The notes: generated by a model not told the origin, from the letters alone. A stretch of DNA of 64,000 nucleotides from Nitrospira sp. (GCA_030123605.1 CP126123.1:4245237-4309236); one strand, 5' to 3'; shown: positions 8,255-16,966, counted from the stretch's first letter. Numbers and translations: made by a program.

Positions 8255-8938
8255 ATGCCGTTACCCTACTACGTCTCGCCCGAGCAAATGATGCAGGACA
8301 AGGCGGAGTATGCCAAGAAAGGCATTGCCAAGGGACGCTCGATCATTGCCCTGGAGTATGTCGATGGTATTCTGCTGGCGGCCGACAACCCCAGTTCTTC
8401 ACTGCATAAGGTCTCCGAAGTGTACGACCGTATCGCCTTTGCCGGAGCCGGCAAGTACAGCGAGTTCGAGCACCTCAGGAAGGCGGGTATCCGCCATGCC
8501 GACCTGACCGGCTACATGTACAGTCGTGAAGACGTCAGCGCCCGTACACTGTCCAATGCCTATTCGCAGAGCTTGGGGACGGCCTTCAGCCAAGATGTCA
8601 AACCGCTGGAAGTGGAGATCCTCGTGGTGCAGGTCGGAGGACAGGGTCAGGCGAATGAAATCTATCGCATCTCGTTCGACGGAAGCATTGTCGATGAGAA
8701 GAGCTTCGCGGTCATCGGCGGGCGGTCGGAAGCCGTGCAGCAATATCTGCGGGAACATGCCACGGCGCAACCCCCGACGCTCAAGGACGGTCTCAGGCGC
8801 TGCCTTGCCGCCTTGGAGCAGGTCGCGAATCAAAAAATTCCTTCAGAAAATCTCGAAGCGGCCGTACTGGACAGGAGCCGTCTCGGGCGGAAGTTCAGAC
8901 GGCTGAGTGGCATCGATATCGCGCAACTCTTCGCCTAG
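8255..8938 (+). CDS. prcA: 20S proteasome alpha subunit
   Basis: Forms the outer gate rings of the 20S core. 227 residues, with the bacterial alpha N-terminus MPLPYYVSPEQMMQDKAEYAKKGIAKGRS, which contains the gating helix, followed by IIALEYVDGILLAADNPSSSLHKVSEVYDRIAFAGAG. The usual active-site Thr is absent, as expected for alpha. The stop codon TAG (8936-8938) is part of the CTAG that borders the left arm of a downstream inverted-repeat element. Either the insertion took place exactly at the stop codon or it replaced the original stop. The C-terminal residues (GIDIAQLFA) are short compared with the long charged tails of many actinobacterial alpha subunits. Confidence 0.95.
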   Translation: MPLPYYVSPEQMMQDKAEYAKKGIAKGRSIIALEYVDGILLAADNPSSSLHKVSEVYDRIAFAGAGKYSEFEHLRKAGIRHADLTGYMYSREDVSARTLSNAYSQSLGTAFSQDVKPLEVEILVVQVGGQGQANEIYRISFDGSIVDEKSFAVIGGRSEAVQQYLREHATAQPPTLKDGLRRCLAALEQVANQKIPSENLEAAVLDRSRLGRKFRRLSGIDIAQLFA

Positions 8939-9052
8939 CCCGCATTATTCACGACCGCTTCTGCTCCGATCACGCCCTCGCTGCTGCGCAAGCCCGTCTC
9001 GCGACGCGATCGTGCGATTTCGCGACGGACCGTCGTAAATAATGCGGGCTAG
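8935..9052. mobile_element. MITE-like element with 21-bp imperfect terminal inverted repeats
   Basis: The sequence CTAGCCCGCATTATTCACGAC at 8935-8955 is repeated in reverse complement at 9032-9052 with one mismatch. The 76-bp interior has no open frame of note and is rich in short CG-containing palindromes. CTAG at each edge could be a 4-bp target duplication, as made by IS5-type elements, although it is also self-complementary. The total size of 118 bp fits a non-autonomous miniature element or a long hairpin. No transposase is present. As RNA it would form a strong stem after prcA and might uncouple pafA from the upstream cistrons. Confidence 0.6.
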
Positions 9053-9164
9053 CCCTCCTCTCGAACCCGTTCCGTCACCGATGGGATTCGCTGTAACCGG
9101 AATATGGTTGTAGCGGTATCTCCTCCTCATCCTCGCTCTGTACCGGTCGCAATCACGCCGTCGG

Positions 9165-9193
9165 TTGAAGCCTCGCTTGCCACAGTGTATTCT
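9165..9193 (+). promoter_or_regulatory. Probable sigma70-type promoter for pafA
   Basis: TTGAAG (9165-9170) and TATTCT (9188-9193) are 17 bp apart, each two mismatches or fewer from consensus. Transcription would start near 9200, giving a leader of about 25 nt. AGGAGG at 9199-9204 lies further than usual from the ATG at 9225. The promoter is downstream of the inverted-repeat element, so pafA may be read independently of mpa-dop-prcBA. Confidence 0.5.
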
Positions 9194-9224
9194 GATACAG
9201 GAGGTGGTGAGAGACCACGGACCC

Positions 9225-10601
9225 ATGCAACAACGAATTTTCGGCCTGGAAAACGAATATGGCCTGATCTTCTCCCCCAACGGGAAGATCTATCTCCCCA
9301 TGGAGAAGGTCTTGGGCTATATCTTCGAAGGGCTGATTCCCAATAGCTGGCCGTCCAACGCGTTCCTGGTCAACGGGGCTCGATTCTACCAGGACACCGG
9401 CTGCCACCCCGAGTATTCCACGCCGGAATGCGACAACATCCTCGATCTGGTCGTGCACGACAAGGCCGGCGAGCGTTTGCTGGAGGCCTGTTTGCCGGCG
9501 GCCGAAGAGCGCCTGCGGGAAGAAGGCCTGTCCGGTGAAATCTATATTTTCAAGAACAACACCGACTCTCTCGGCAATACCTACGGCTGCCACGAGAACT
9601 ACCTCATGCGCCGGGACGTCGATTTCTGGAAAGTCACCGAACAGCTCATTCCGTTTTTCGTGACGCGGCAAATCTACTCCGGCGCCGGCAAGGTGTTGAA
9701 GGTCTCAGGCAAACCGCAATACTTCATCTCGCAGCGCGCCCAACATATCCATGAAAAGACCTCGTCCTCGACGACTTCGTCGCGGAGCATCATCAACACC
9801 CGCGATGAGCCTCATGCGGACGCGGAGAAATACCGGCGGCTCCACATCATCGTGGGCGACTCGAACATGTCGGAATATGCCACCTATCTGAAGGTCGGGA
9901 CCGCGACCCTGGTGCTCTCGATGGCCGAGGCGGGCTTTTCCGTCACCGGCATGGAACTCGAAGATCCCGTCAAAGCCATCCGCGAAATTTCCCGCGATCC
10001 CACGCTGAACAAGAAAGTGAAGCTGGACGACGGCCGGCAGATGACCGCCATCGAAATCCAGCGGGTCTACGTCAAGCGTGCGAAAGAATTTCTGACGGCG
10101 CAGGGTCATGATCCGATTCTGGACGACGTCCTGGCCAAATGGGTCTGGGTGCTGGATCGTCTCGAAGAGGACCCGATGCAATTGGTGCACGAGGTCGATT
10201 GGGTGATGAAGAAGCACCTCATCCAATCGTACATCGACAAGAAAGACTGCGGCTGGGACGATCCCAGAGTCTTCCTGCTGGATTTGCAATTTCATGACGT
10301 GAAACGCACCCGCGGACTGTATTATTTGATGGAGAATCGAGGAATGGCCGTTCGGGTGGTGGAAGAAGAAGCGGTGCAGCGCGCCATGTCGGTGCCGCCC
10401 CAGACCACCCGCGCCAAAGTCCGCGGCGACTTCATTCGGTTTGCGCGTGCCAAGAACCGCTCCTATACGGTAGATTGGACCTATCTGAAGTTGAACGGAT
10501 ACTGGGAAGAGACGATCCTCTGCATGGATCCGTTCAGCGCGGTGAACCGGCGGGTCGAAGAATTGTTGGCACAGGTCTCCGGCGTCCGATTTTATCGATG
10601 A
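9225..10601 (+). CDS. pafA: Proteasome accessory factor A (Pup-protein ligase)
   Basis: Ligates Pup or a Pup-like tag through its C-terminal glutamate to substrate lysines, using ATP. 458 residues, with the PafA N-terminus MQQRIFGLENEYG (Glu9, same position as in Mtb PafA) and the catalytic Asp57 in FYQDTGCHPEYSTPE. IYIFKNNTDSLGNTYGCHENYL and NTRDEPHADAEKYRRLHII complete the nucleotide site. It lacks the Dop-specific loop, so the paralogue assignment is clear. ATG 9225 is chosen because it matches the family N-terminus exactly; in-frame upstream starts would add unrelated residues. It is separated from prcA by 286 bp holding a MITE-like element and a likely promoter. Its stop overlaps the ATG of the following M23 peptidase. 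Confidence 0.95.
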   Translation: MQQRIFGLENEYGLIFSPNGKIYLPMEKVLGYIFEGLIPNSWPSNAFLVNGARFYQDTGCHPEYSTPECDNILDLVVHDKAGERLLEACLPAAEERLREEGLSGEIYIFKNNTDSLGNTYGCHENYLMRRDVDFWKVTEQLIPFFVTRQIYSGAGKVLKVSGKPQYFISQRAQHIHEKTSSSTTSSRSIINTRDEPHADAEKYRRLHIIVGDSNMSEYATYLKVGTATLVLSMAEAGFSVTGMELEDPVKAIREISRDPTLNKKVKLDDGRQMTAIEIQRVYVKRAKEFLTAQGHDPILDDVLAKWVWVLDRLEEDPMQLVHEVDWVMKKHLIQSYIDKKDCGWDDPRVFLLDLQFHDVKRTRGLYYLMENRGMAVRVVEEEAVQRAMSVPPQTTRAKVRGDFIRFARAKNRSYTVDWTYLKLNGYWEETILCMDPFSAVNRRVEELLAQVSGVRFYR

Positions 10602-11617
10602 AACGGACGGCGGGGCCGAATCGAGACAAGACCATGTCGTCGCTGGATCGTCTCCTCGTCATCTCCATCGTGTTGCTGGCCAGCGTGTTTCCGGTCGAGC
10701 TGTTTCCAAACCAGACGCCGACGCAGCGAGGGGGCGACGGCCAGTTCAGCGGGAAGCAGGGGCAGATTCTCGTCATCACGGTACCGGATCTCAAGGATGC
10801 TACCAGTGTGAAGGGCCGATTTCTGGGGCGTACCGTCACGTTGTTTCCGAACCCTTCCGCCGGGGAAACCGGGTATATCGGGTTGCTGGGGATCGACCTG
10901 CAGGATGAGCCGGGCGCGCATGAGTTGACGATCGATGCGCAACTGGGCGAGCAGGTGCGGCACTTCACCTATCAGGTCTTCGTGGCGAAGGAGAAATTCG
11001 CCGTCGAACATCTCACATTGCCAAAAGACAAGGTCGATCTCGATGAGAAGGCCGCCGCGCGCTGGAAGGCCGAGCAGGAGCAAGTCCGCAAGGCCTTGGC
11101 CGAAGAATCCGCCATGCGGTTGTGGAAAGCGGGGTTCATCGAACCGGTCCGCGGAAAACGCACCGGCATCTTTGGCAGCGTCCGCATCATGAACGGCCAG
11201 GCCAGGAATCCCCACAACGGCGAAGACATCGGCGCGCCGCTCGGCACGGTCGTCATGGCCAGCAACGACGGGATCGTCCGCCTCACCGTGGACCATATCT
11301 TTTCCGGCAGAGGTATCTACCTCGATCACGGCCTGGGCCTCTACTCGATGTATTTCCACCTCTCCGACGTGCTGGTCAAGGAGGGCGACTTGATCAAGGC
11401 CGGCCAGATCATCGGCAAGGTCGGCGCCACCGGCCGCGCTACCGGCCCCCATCTCCACTGGGGAATGAAAGCGAACGGCGCTCGAGTCAATCCTTACGCG
11501 CTGCTGGAACTCCCCTTTCCCCAGAATTCCGTTTCAGCCACACCAGTCTTCGCCGCCCCGGCGTTTCCGGCCAAAGAAAATGTCGCTCCGACCGCTGTCG
11601 GGAGCGATACGCGCTGA
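10598..11617 (+). CDS. M23 family metallopeptidase with N-terminal beta-sandwich domain
   Basis: A secreted peptidoglycan endopeptidase, 339 residues. An N-terminal hydrophobic segment (RLLVISIVLLASVFPVELF) is a signal peptide or anchor. Residues about 45-130 form a beta-rich domain like the one preceding many M23 catalytic domains, followed by a charged helix (about 140-175). The M23 domain keeps all zinc ligands: His206 and Asp210 in HNGED, and His285/His287 in HLHWG. It is therefore probably an active enzyme. The start at ATG 10598 overlaps the pafA stop (ATGA); an alternative ATG at 10634 would place the signal segment closer to the N-terminus. There is no evident functional link with the proteasome. 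Confidence 0.88.
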   Translation: MKRTAGPNRDKTMSSLDRLLVISIVLLASVFPVELFPNQTPTQRGGDGQFSGKQGQILVITVPDLKDATSVKGRFLGRTVTLFPNPSAGETGYIGLLGIDLQDEPGAHELTIDAQLGEQVRHFTYQVFVAKEKFAVEHLTLPKDKVDLDEKAAARWKAEQEQVRKALAEESAMRLWKAGFIEPVRGKRTGIFGSVRIMNGQARNPHNGEDIGAPLGTVVMASNDGIVRLTVDHIFSGRGIYLDHGLGLYSMYFHLSDVLVKEGDLIKAGQIIGKVGATGRATGPHLHWGMKANGARVNPYALLELPFPQNSVSATPVFAAPAFPAKENVAPTAVGSDTR

Positions 11618-11687
11618 TCTCACCCTCCGATGCGGATCCGCTCAGTCCGTTCGTTTCTTTCCACTTCATATCGCACGGATGACCGGG

Positions 11688-14129
11688 TTAGGGTTGGTCG
11701 GGCGTGGGTGGTGGCGGAGGGGCGTCGAGAATCTCCCGAACCTTACTCGTGAGTGAGTCGGGAGTATAGGGTTTTTGCAAAAAGGCGGCGGTCGGTCCGA
11801 AAGATGCGAGAAACTCCTTCTCTCGGTCCGCATAACCGGACGTCATGATGATCTTGATATCCGGCCGTAACCGTTTCATCTGTATGGCCAATTGGGAACC
11901 GGTCATGCCAGGCATCACCATATCGGTCACGAGGAGTGCAATGTGCCCGGCATGGGTCCGCGCAATGGACAGGGCCTCTTGAGCATTCCGTGCCGACATG
12001 ACTGCGTACTGTTGGGCCGCTAAGACGGTGTGAGCGAGGCTGTGCACCATCTCGTCATCTTCGACCAATAGGATCGTCTCCGTCCCTTGTGGACGATCCG
12101 GCCGAGGAGGAGGGGTAAGGGGCGCGGCTTGTCGTCCATCGGCGCGCGGGAAATAGATCATAAAGGTCGTGCCTTGCCCCGGCACGCTTTCGACCCCGAT
12201 CGTTCCTCCGGATTGTTTGACGATGCCATAGACGGTCGAAAGCCCCAGTCCGGTACCCTTGCCGCGATCCTTGGTAGAGAAGAACGGTTCGAAGACGTGG
12301 GCCAGCGTCTCCGCATCCATTCCGCACCCTGTATCGCGCACGGCCAAGGTCACATAGGGGCCGGGCCTGATCGAATCGGGCCACGAAGAGTCGGATTGCG
12401 TGATCTGCTGTTCTTTGGTCTCGAGTTCGAGACGACCGCCTTGCGGCATGGCATCGCGGGCATTCACCACCAGGTTCATCACCACCTGCTCGATCTGACC
12501 TGGGTCCGCGTGAATCGGTCCCACGGTGGGATCCAATGTCACGATGAGATTGATGTCTTCTCCGATCACCCGCCGCATCAGATCGACGATGTCCGTGACT
12601 CGGTCGTTCAGGTTGAGAATCTGTTGTCTGACCAACTGGTGGCGGCTGAAGGCCAGGAGTTGACGGGTGAGGCTCGCCGCCTTGTTTCCCGCTTCCCTGA
12701 TCTGATTCAGACCCTGATTGGTGCGCGGGTTCAACGTGGACTCCGTCAGGAGTATCTCGCTCCAACTGTTGATGACGGTCAGCAGGTTGTTGAAATCGTG
12801 CGCGATACCTCCCGCCATTCGTCCCAAGGCTTCCATCTTCTGCCCTTGACGCAGTTGCCGTTCAACATCCTTGTCTTGAATGAATTGACTGACTCTCGTA
12901 CCGAGTTCGGCGACCATGTGGATTTGGGCGGCGCTGGGCCGCAGGATGTCCAAGGTCAGGAATTCCATGATGCCCAGGATGACTTTGCCTTTCCTGATCG
13001 GAAAGGCGATGCCGCTTCGCAATCCGAGACAGCTCAGGGCATGGGCCATGGGAACATCGGGATCCTGTCGAATGTCCGGACGGAGAACCGGCTCTCCCGT
13101 TTCCCAAGCCTGTCCCGCCAGTCCCATGTCCGGGCTCAATTGAAGCGAACGATATTGTCGGATGAATTCTTCTGCCTGGAAGTCCGGTCGATGCCAGAGA
13201 GTCTCGCACTGAAGGATCTTTCCCTGAGGATTGACCATCCAGAACGCGCCCAACGTCCACCGGTTGACTTCGCATAAGGCGCGGAGAATTTTCGGCAGCG
13301 CATCCCCGAGTGCAGGAGATTCATCGAGTGCCAGGCTGACGGCCAGTTGCGCGGCTTGAAAGGTTTCCAACTGTCGGCGGTCGGTAACGTCGTTCATGGC
13401 CCCGATCATGCGGCGCGGAGCACCTTCGTGGTCGCGGATGACATACCCGCGGTCGATCACATAGACATACGTTCCATCGGCGCGACGAAATCGGTATTCC
13501 CCCGTCCAGAAGCGTCGGTCTGAACGCAAGGTGTCGGTCAGGTCGGCGACCACGGACGCCCGCTCATCCGGGTGGATACGTTCCGACCAGGTCGCCAGGT
13601 TTTGACTTTTTCCCCGAGCGTGATCGCCGAACACCGCTTCATAGGCATCGTTCCGCCACACCGCATCGGCGCCGATGTCCCAGTCCCAAATCCCGTCGTT
13701 GGTGGCGCGACAGGCCAATTGAAACCGTTCTTCGCTCTTGCGCAGGGCTTGTTCGACCTGGTGACGGCCCATTGCATAACGAATGGCGCGCCGCAGCAGG
13801 TCTCCGTCCAACCGGCCCTTCACGAGATAGTCCTGAGCTCCATGCCGCAGGGCTTCCTCTGCGACGCGCTCGTCGTCCAGACCGGTGAGGACGATCACCG
13901 GCGCGTCGTGAATCTGTGTCCGGGCCCGGTCGAGGGTGTTCAGGCCATGACTGTCGGGAAGGGACAGGTCCAGAAGGACGGCGTCGACGGACCTACGGGC
14001 CAGCTTCGAGAATCCCGTTTCAAGCCGGTCCGCCCACTCAAGGGTGATGGAATGGGAAGCATGGGGTGACAGCGCTTCACGGATCAATTCGGCATCATCT
14101 TCGTTGTCTTCGATGAGCAGCACGATCAT
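11688..14129 (-). CDS. Hybrid sensor histidine kinase (REC-PAS-GAF-HisKA-HATPase-REC)
   Basis: A cytoplasmic signalling protein of 813 residues with no membrane segment. In order: a receiver domain (1-120, phosphoacceptor Asp54 in LLDLSLPD), a PAS domain with PAC tail (about 130-255), a GAF domain (about 265-425), a HisKA dimerisation helix (His444 in GGIAHDFNNLL), and an HATPase domain with VMNLVVNARDA, RDTGCGMD and GKGTGLGLS. A proline-rich linker leads to a C-terminal receiver (Asp736 in LLVTDMVMPG). The layout fits a kinase that receives a phosphoryl signal and passes it to its own C-terminal receiver. It is the last gene of a three-gene signalling operon and follows the response regulator by 3 bp. 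No DNA-binding output is encoded in the group. Confidence 0.92.
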   Translation of the reverse strand: MIVLLIEDNEDDAELIREALSPHASHSITLEWADRLETGFSKLARRSVDAVLLDLSLPDSHGLNTLDRARTQIHDAPVIVLTGLDDERVAEEALRHGAQDYLVKGRLDGDLLRRAIRYAMGRHQVEQALRKSEERFQLACRATNDGIWDWDIGADAVWRNDAYEAVFGDHARGKSQNLATWSERIHPDERASVVADLTDTLRSDRRFWTGEYRFRRADGTYVYVIDRGYVIRDHEGAPRRMIGAMNDVTDRRQLETFQAAQLAVSLALDESPALGDALPKILRALCEVNRWTLGAFWMVNPQGKILQCETLWHRPDFQAEEFIRQYRSLQLSPDMGLAGQAWETGEPVLRPDIRQDPDVPMAHALSCLGLRSGIAFPIRKGKVILGIMEFLTLDILRPSAAQIHMVAELGTRVSQFIQDKDVERQLRQGQKMEALGRMAGGIAHDFNNLLTVINSWSEILLTESTLNPRTNQGLNQIREAGNKAASLTRQLLAFSRHQLVRQQILNLNDRVTDIVDLMRRVIGEDINLIVTLDPTVGPIHADPGQIEQVVMNLVVNARDAMPQGGRLELETKEQQITQSDSSWPDSIRPGPYVTLAVRDTGCGMDAETLAHVFEPFFSTKDRGKGTGLGLSTVYGIVKQSGGTIGVESVPGQGTTFMIYFPRADGRQAAPLTPPPRPDRPQGTETILLVEDDEMVHSLAHTVLAAQQYAVMSARNAQEALSIARTHAGHIALLVTDMVMPGMTGSQLAIQMKRLRPDIKIIMTSGYADREKEFLASFGPTAAFLQKPYTPDSLTSKVREILDAPPPPPTPDQP

Positions 14130-14132
14130 AGG

Positions 14133-14579
14133 CTACCTGGCCAGTGTGGGAATTTTTGAGACGAGACTCCAGTATCGTTCGAGTTCCTTGACCACCTCGG
14201 TGAACCGAGAGAGGGTGACCGGTTTTCGGATGTAGGAGCAGGCGCCATGGGCGAAGGCCCGCAAAATATCCTCATCGCGCTCGCTAACCGTCAGCATGAT
14301 CACCGGCAGCGCACGAAGACGGAGGTCCGCCTTGATTTCATCCAGCACTTCGAGTCCGTTCTTCTTAGGCATATTGATATCGAGGAGCAGCATGCCGGGT
14401 AGGGGAGCCCTGCGAAAATGACCCTCACCGCGCACATAGGCCAAGGCCTCCTCACCGTCCCGGACGATGGCGATCCGGTTGATGATGTTTCCTTCCGAGA
14501 AGGCCTCCTGGATCAGCAGGATGTCGTCTTCATTGTCCTCCGCGATCAGAATATCGAACGGTGGCATCGTCATGAGCAT
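14133..14579 (-). CDS. Single-domain response regulator (Rcp1-like)
   Basis: 148 residues forming one receiver domain: acidic pocket EDNEDD (about 14-19), phosphoacceptor Asp67 in LLLDINMPKKNG, Thr in IMLTVS and the conserved Lys in YIRKPV. There is no output domain. The acidic EDNEDD and the insertion before the phosphorylated strand are typical of small regulators that pair with phytochrome-like kinases. Its start overlaps the end of the upstream histidine kinase gene by 10 bp, and the hybrid kinase follows 3 bp after its stop. It probably shuttles phosphoryl groups between the two kinases. An alternative ATG (MTMPPFD) lies two codons in. Confidence 0.92.
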   Translation of the reverse strand: MLMTMPPFDILIAEDNEDDILLIQEAFSEGNIINRIAIVRDGEEALAYVRGEGHFRRAPLPGMLLLDINMPKKNGLEVLDEIKADLRLRALPVIMLTVSERDEDILRAFAHGACSYIRKPVTLSRFTEVVKELERYWSLVSKIPTLAR

Positions 14580-16966
14580 ACCTTTGCAGCTCCATCTTGT
14601 TCCAAGCCGAATGTAAGGAAAAACTCAGACCCGCCGCCTTCCCTGGGTTCGACCCAGGCGCGGCCCCCGTGTCGTTCCGCCACCTGCCGGACGATGGCGA
14701 GGCCCGCCCCGGTGCCTTCGACCTCACGGCCTACGGCCCGGCGAAAGAGTTCGAAGATGCGATCGCGCTGCTCCGGCGCGACCCCCGGGCCGCGATCCCG
14801 CACGATCAAACCCAGGATTCGTTTGCCCTCCTGGTCCTCCTTTCGATAGGAGAGGATCTCGATCTCGGGCGGTTCTCCCGAGCGGCTGAATTTGAGGGCG
14901 TTCGCGACGAGGTTGTAGATCCCTTGGATGGCCCAGGTCCTGTTGACGCGTAGTCGCGGCAAAGGCGAGCGAAGCACGATCTGCGCATGCGAATCCTTGA
15001 TGCGGCTCTCCAGCCTGCGCAGGACCTCCTGAACCAGCAGTTCCGCCTCGACATCCTCGACCGGTGGATCCATGCGTTGCGCACGGGAGAGGTCGAGAAT
15101 GTCGGTGAGCAGATGATCGAGCCGCTGAGTTGCGCGGACGATCCGCATGAGGAAGTCTCGGCCCTTGTCATCGAGTCGATCCGCATACCGCTCCTGAAGG
15201 AGCAGTGAAAAGCTTTCGATCGCACGAAGCGGCTCTTTCAAGTCGTGAGACGTGACGTAGAGCAGGGTTTCCAGGTCCTTGTTCTTCTTGATCAACATCG
15301 ATTCGGAACGCCGCCGTTCGGTGATGTCGCGGGCGATCGTCGAGACGGCGGTGACGGTGCCCAGGAGATCCATGATCGGGGACACCGTCAACGAGACATG
15401 GAGCGAACTGCCGTCTTTGCGTGTACGGACGGTTTCATACTGTTGAAACCTTGTTCCTCTCTTGATCTGCTCAATGAGCATCGCCTCCTCCAGTCGACGA
15501 TCGGACGGGACGATGAGGAGAATGGAACGGCCGACGATATCCTCGCCGGAGTACCCGAACATGTCCTCGGCGCTCTTGTTCCACGTGAGGACGAGTCCGT
15601 CCAGGGACTTACTGATAATGGCGTCCGAAGAGGATTCGACAATGGCGCCCAGCCGAGCCTGCACATCTTCGGCATGTTTGCGGTCGTGGACGTCCGTGTG
15701 GGTGCCCAACCATTTGACGAGGCGGCCGTCTCCGTCCCGCAGCGGAGCGGCCCTCGTATGGAACCACCGATACCGCCCGTCTCTTCCCCGGATGCGAAAG
15801 TCGGTCTCGAACGGTTGGACGGCGGCGACGTTCAGTTGCCACCGTTCGATTGCGGACTGCCGGTCGTCCGGGTGGAGTTGTTGAAGCCAGCCGCTCCCTA
15901 GGTGTTCTCCTTCCTGTACGCCGGTATACTGAACCCACTGCGGGCTGACATAGTCGCACGTTCCGTCGGGCAAACTGGTCCAGATCAGCTGCGGCAGACA
16001 TTCCACCAGTTCTCTGAATCGCGCTTCACTCGATTTGAGGGCGTCTCCCGTTCGCCGGCTGTGAATGAGTTCTTCTTCCAATCGATGGTTGGCCAATTGA
16101 AGGTCGGCCGTCCGTTGCCGAACTTCGGCTTCGAGCGCCTGGTGGCTGACACGGAGAGCTTCGTCGGCCTTTCGGCGTTCGGTAATGTCGAGAATCGTCG
16201 AGCGGCCGGCGACGAAACGGCCTTCGGCGTCCCTCACTGCCGTGGCGCTGAGCAGGATGGGCAGGATCGATCCATCTTTTCGTACCATGTCGAGTTCCAG
16301 ATCGCCGATGTGGCCTTCGTGAATGAAATCCGGAAAACGTCGGCGAACAAGGTCCGCGCTGGCGGGAGTCAGGAGGTCGGTGATCCGAGTCTTGCCGACC
16401 AGTTCGTCGCGCCGGTATCCCAGCCAGTCCAGTTCCGTCTGGTTGATGGCGATGATCAGGCCCTGTTGATCAAGAGAATGGTATCCGCAGGGGGCATGCT
16501 CATAGAGATCGCGCACTTCATTCGCGCTTTTCAACAACAGGCTTTCCCTGAGCCGAAGGGCTTGGTGTTCGGCCTCTAACGTCGCCGCGTTGATCAGATC
16601 TTTGGTCATGCGTCTCTGTTGGACGATCAAATAGGCGATGATTGCAAAGACGCCGAGGCTGACCGAACGGTTGAGCAGCGGAATCCAATCCGGTACTCCG
16701 GCCAGAGAGGAGGTGGAGAGGTAACAGAGGACGGTCAGGGCTGCACAGGCCAAAGCTGTTGATGAGGGCACCCAGTCATAAGGAACCCGATAGGTGAGCA
16801 CCAAGGGGACAAGGTACAGGATCCAGACCGGAATCCCGTGAGGAGTCAAACAATCGAGCAGAAAGATCAACGCGATCAACAGGCCGATCACGCCGAGCTG
16901 GGCCCATCCCGGAAACACGTGGCCCGCCACCTTGTCCGGGGAGATCGTGCGATGGAATGTGCCCAT
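14570..16966 (-). CDS. Membrane sensor histidine kinase with multiple PAS domains
   Basis: 798 residues. The first 110 residues contain three or four hydrophobic segments (LGVIGLLIALIFLLDCL, ILYLVPLVLTY, ALACAALTVLCYL, LGVFAIIAYLIV), so the protein is anchored in the inner membrane. Three PAS domains follow, at about residues 140-260, 315-440 and 445-560, each with a PAC-like end such as RSTILDITERR. The HisKA region has His574 in YVTSHDLKEPLRAIE, the type seen in phytochrome-like kinases. The ATPase part has NLVANALKFS, VRDRGPGV and GTGAGLAIV. ATG 16966 is chosen over an upstream TTG because AGGAGAGGG directly precedes it. The gene heads the operon with the response regulator and hybrid kinase. 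Confidence 0.9.
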   Translation of the reverse strand: MGTFHRTISPDKVAGHVFPGWAQLGVIGLLIALIFLLDCLTPHGIPVWILYLVPLVLTYRVPYDWVPSSTALACAALTVLCYLSTSSLAGVPDWIPLLNRSVSLGVFAIIAYLIVQQRRMTKDLINAATLEAEHQALRLRESLLLKSANEVRDLYEHAPCGYHSLDQQGLIIAINQTELDWLGYRRDELVGKTRITDLLTPASADLVRRRFPDFIHEGHIGDLELDMVRKDGSILPILLSATAVRDAEGRFVAGRSTILDITERRKADEALRVSHQALEAEVRQRTADLQLANHRLEEELIHSRRTGDALKSSEARFRELVECLPQLIWTSLPDGTCDYVSPQWVQYTGVQEGEHLGSGWLQQLHPDDRQSAIERWQLNVAAVQPFETDFRIRGRDGRYRWFHTRAAPLRDGDGRLVKWLGTHTDVHDRKHAEDVQARLGAIVESSSDAIISKSLDGLVLTWNKSAEDMFGYSGEDIVGRSILLIVPSDRRLEEAMLIEQIKRGTRFQQYETVRTRKDGSSLHVSLTVSPIMDLLGTVTAVSTIARDITERRRSESMLIKKNKDLETLLYVTSHDLKEPLRAIESFSLLLQERYADRLDDKGRDFLMRIVRATQRLDHLLTDILDLSRAQRMDPPVEDVEAELLVQEVLRRLESRIKDSHAQIVLRSPLPRLRVNRTWAIQGIYNLVANALKFSRSGEPPEIEILSYRKEDQEGKRILGLIVRDRGPGVAPEQRDRIFELFRRAVGREVEGTGAGLAIVRQVAERHGGRAWVEPREGGGSEFFLTFGLEQDGAAKVCS

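Noticed and set aside
8945-9280. Possible small protein (including a tag) in the prcA-pafA gap, either strand
   Set aside because: Frames here are Arg-rich, run through the inverted repeat or into pafA, lack ribosome-binding sites and do not end in GGQ, GGE or similar.
11618-11687. GCGGATCCGC palindrome between convergent genes as a terminator
   Set aside because: Stem of only five base pairs without loop and no following T run.
12087-13277. A 396-codon plus-strand frame opposite the hybrid kinase
   Set aside because: Shadow of a well-supported multi-domain kinase.
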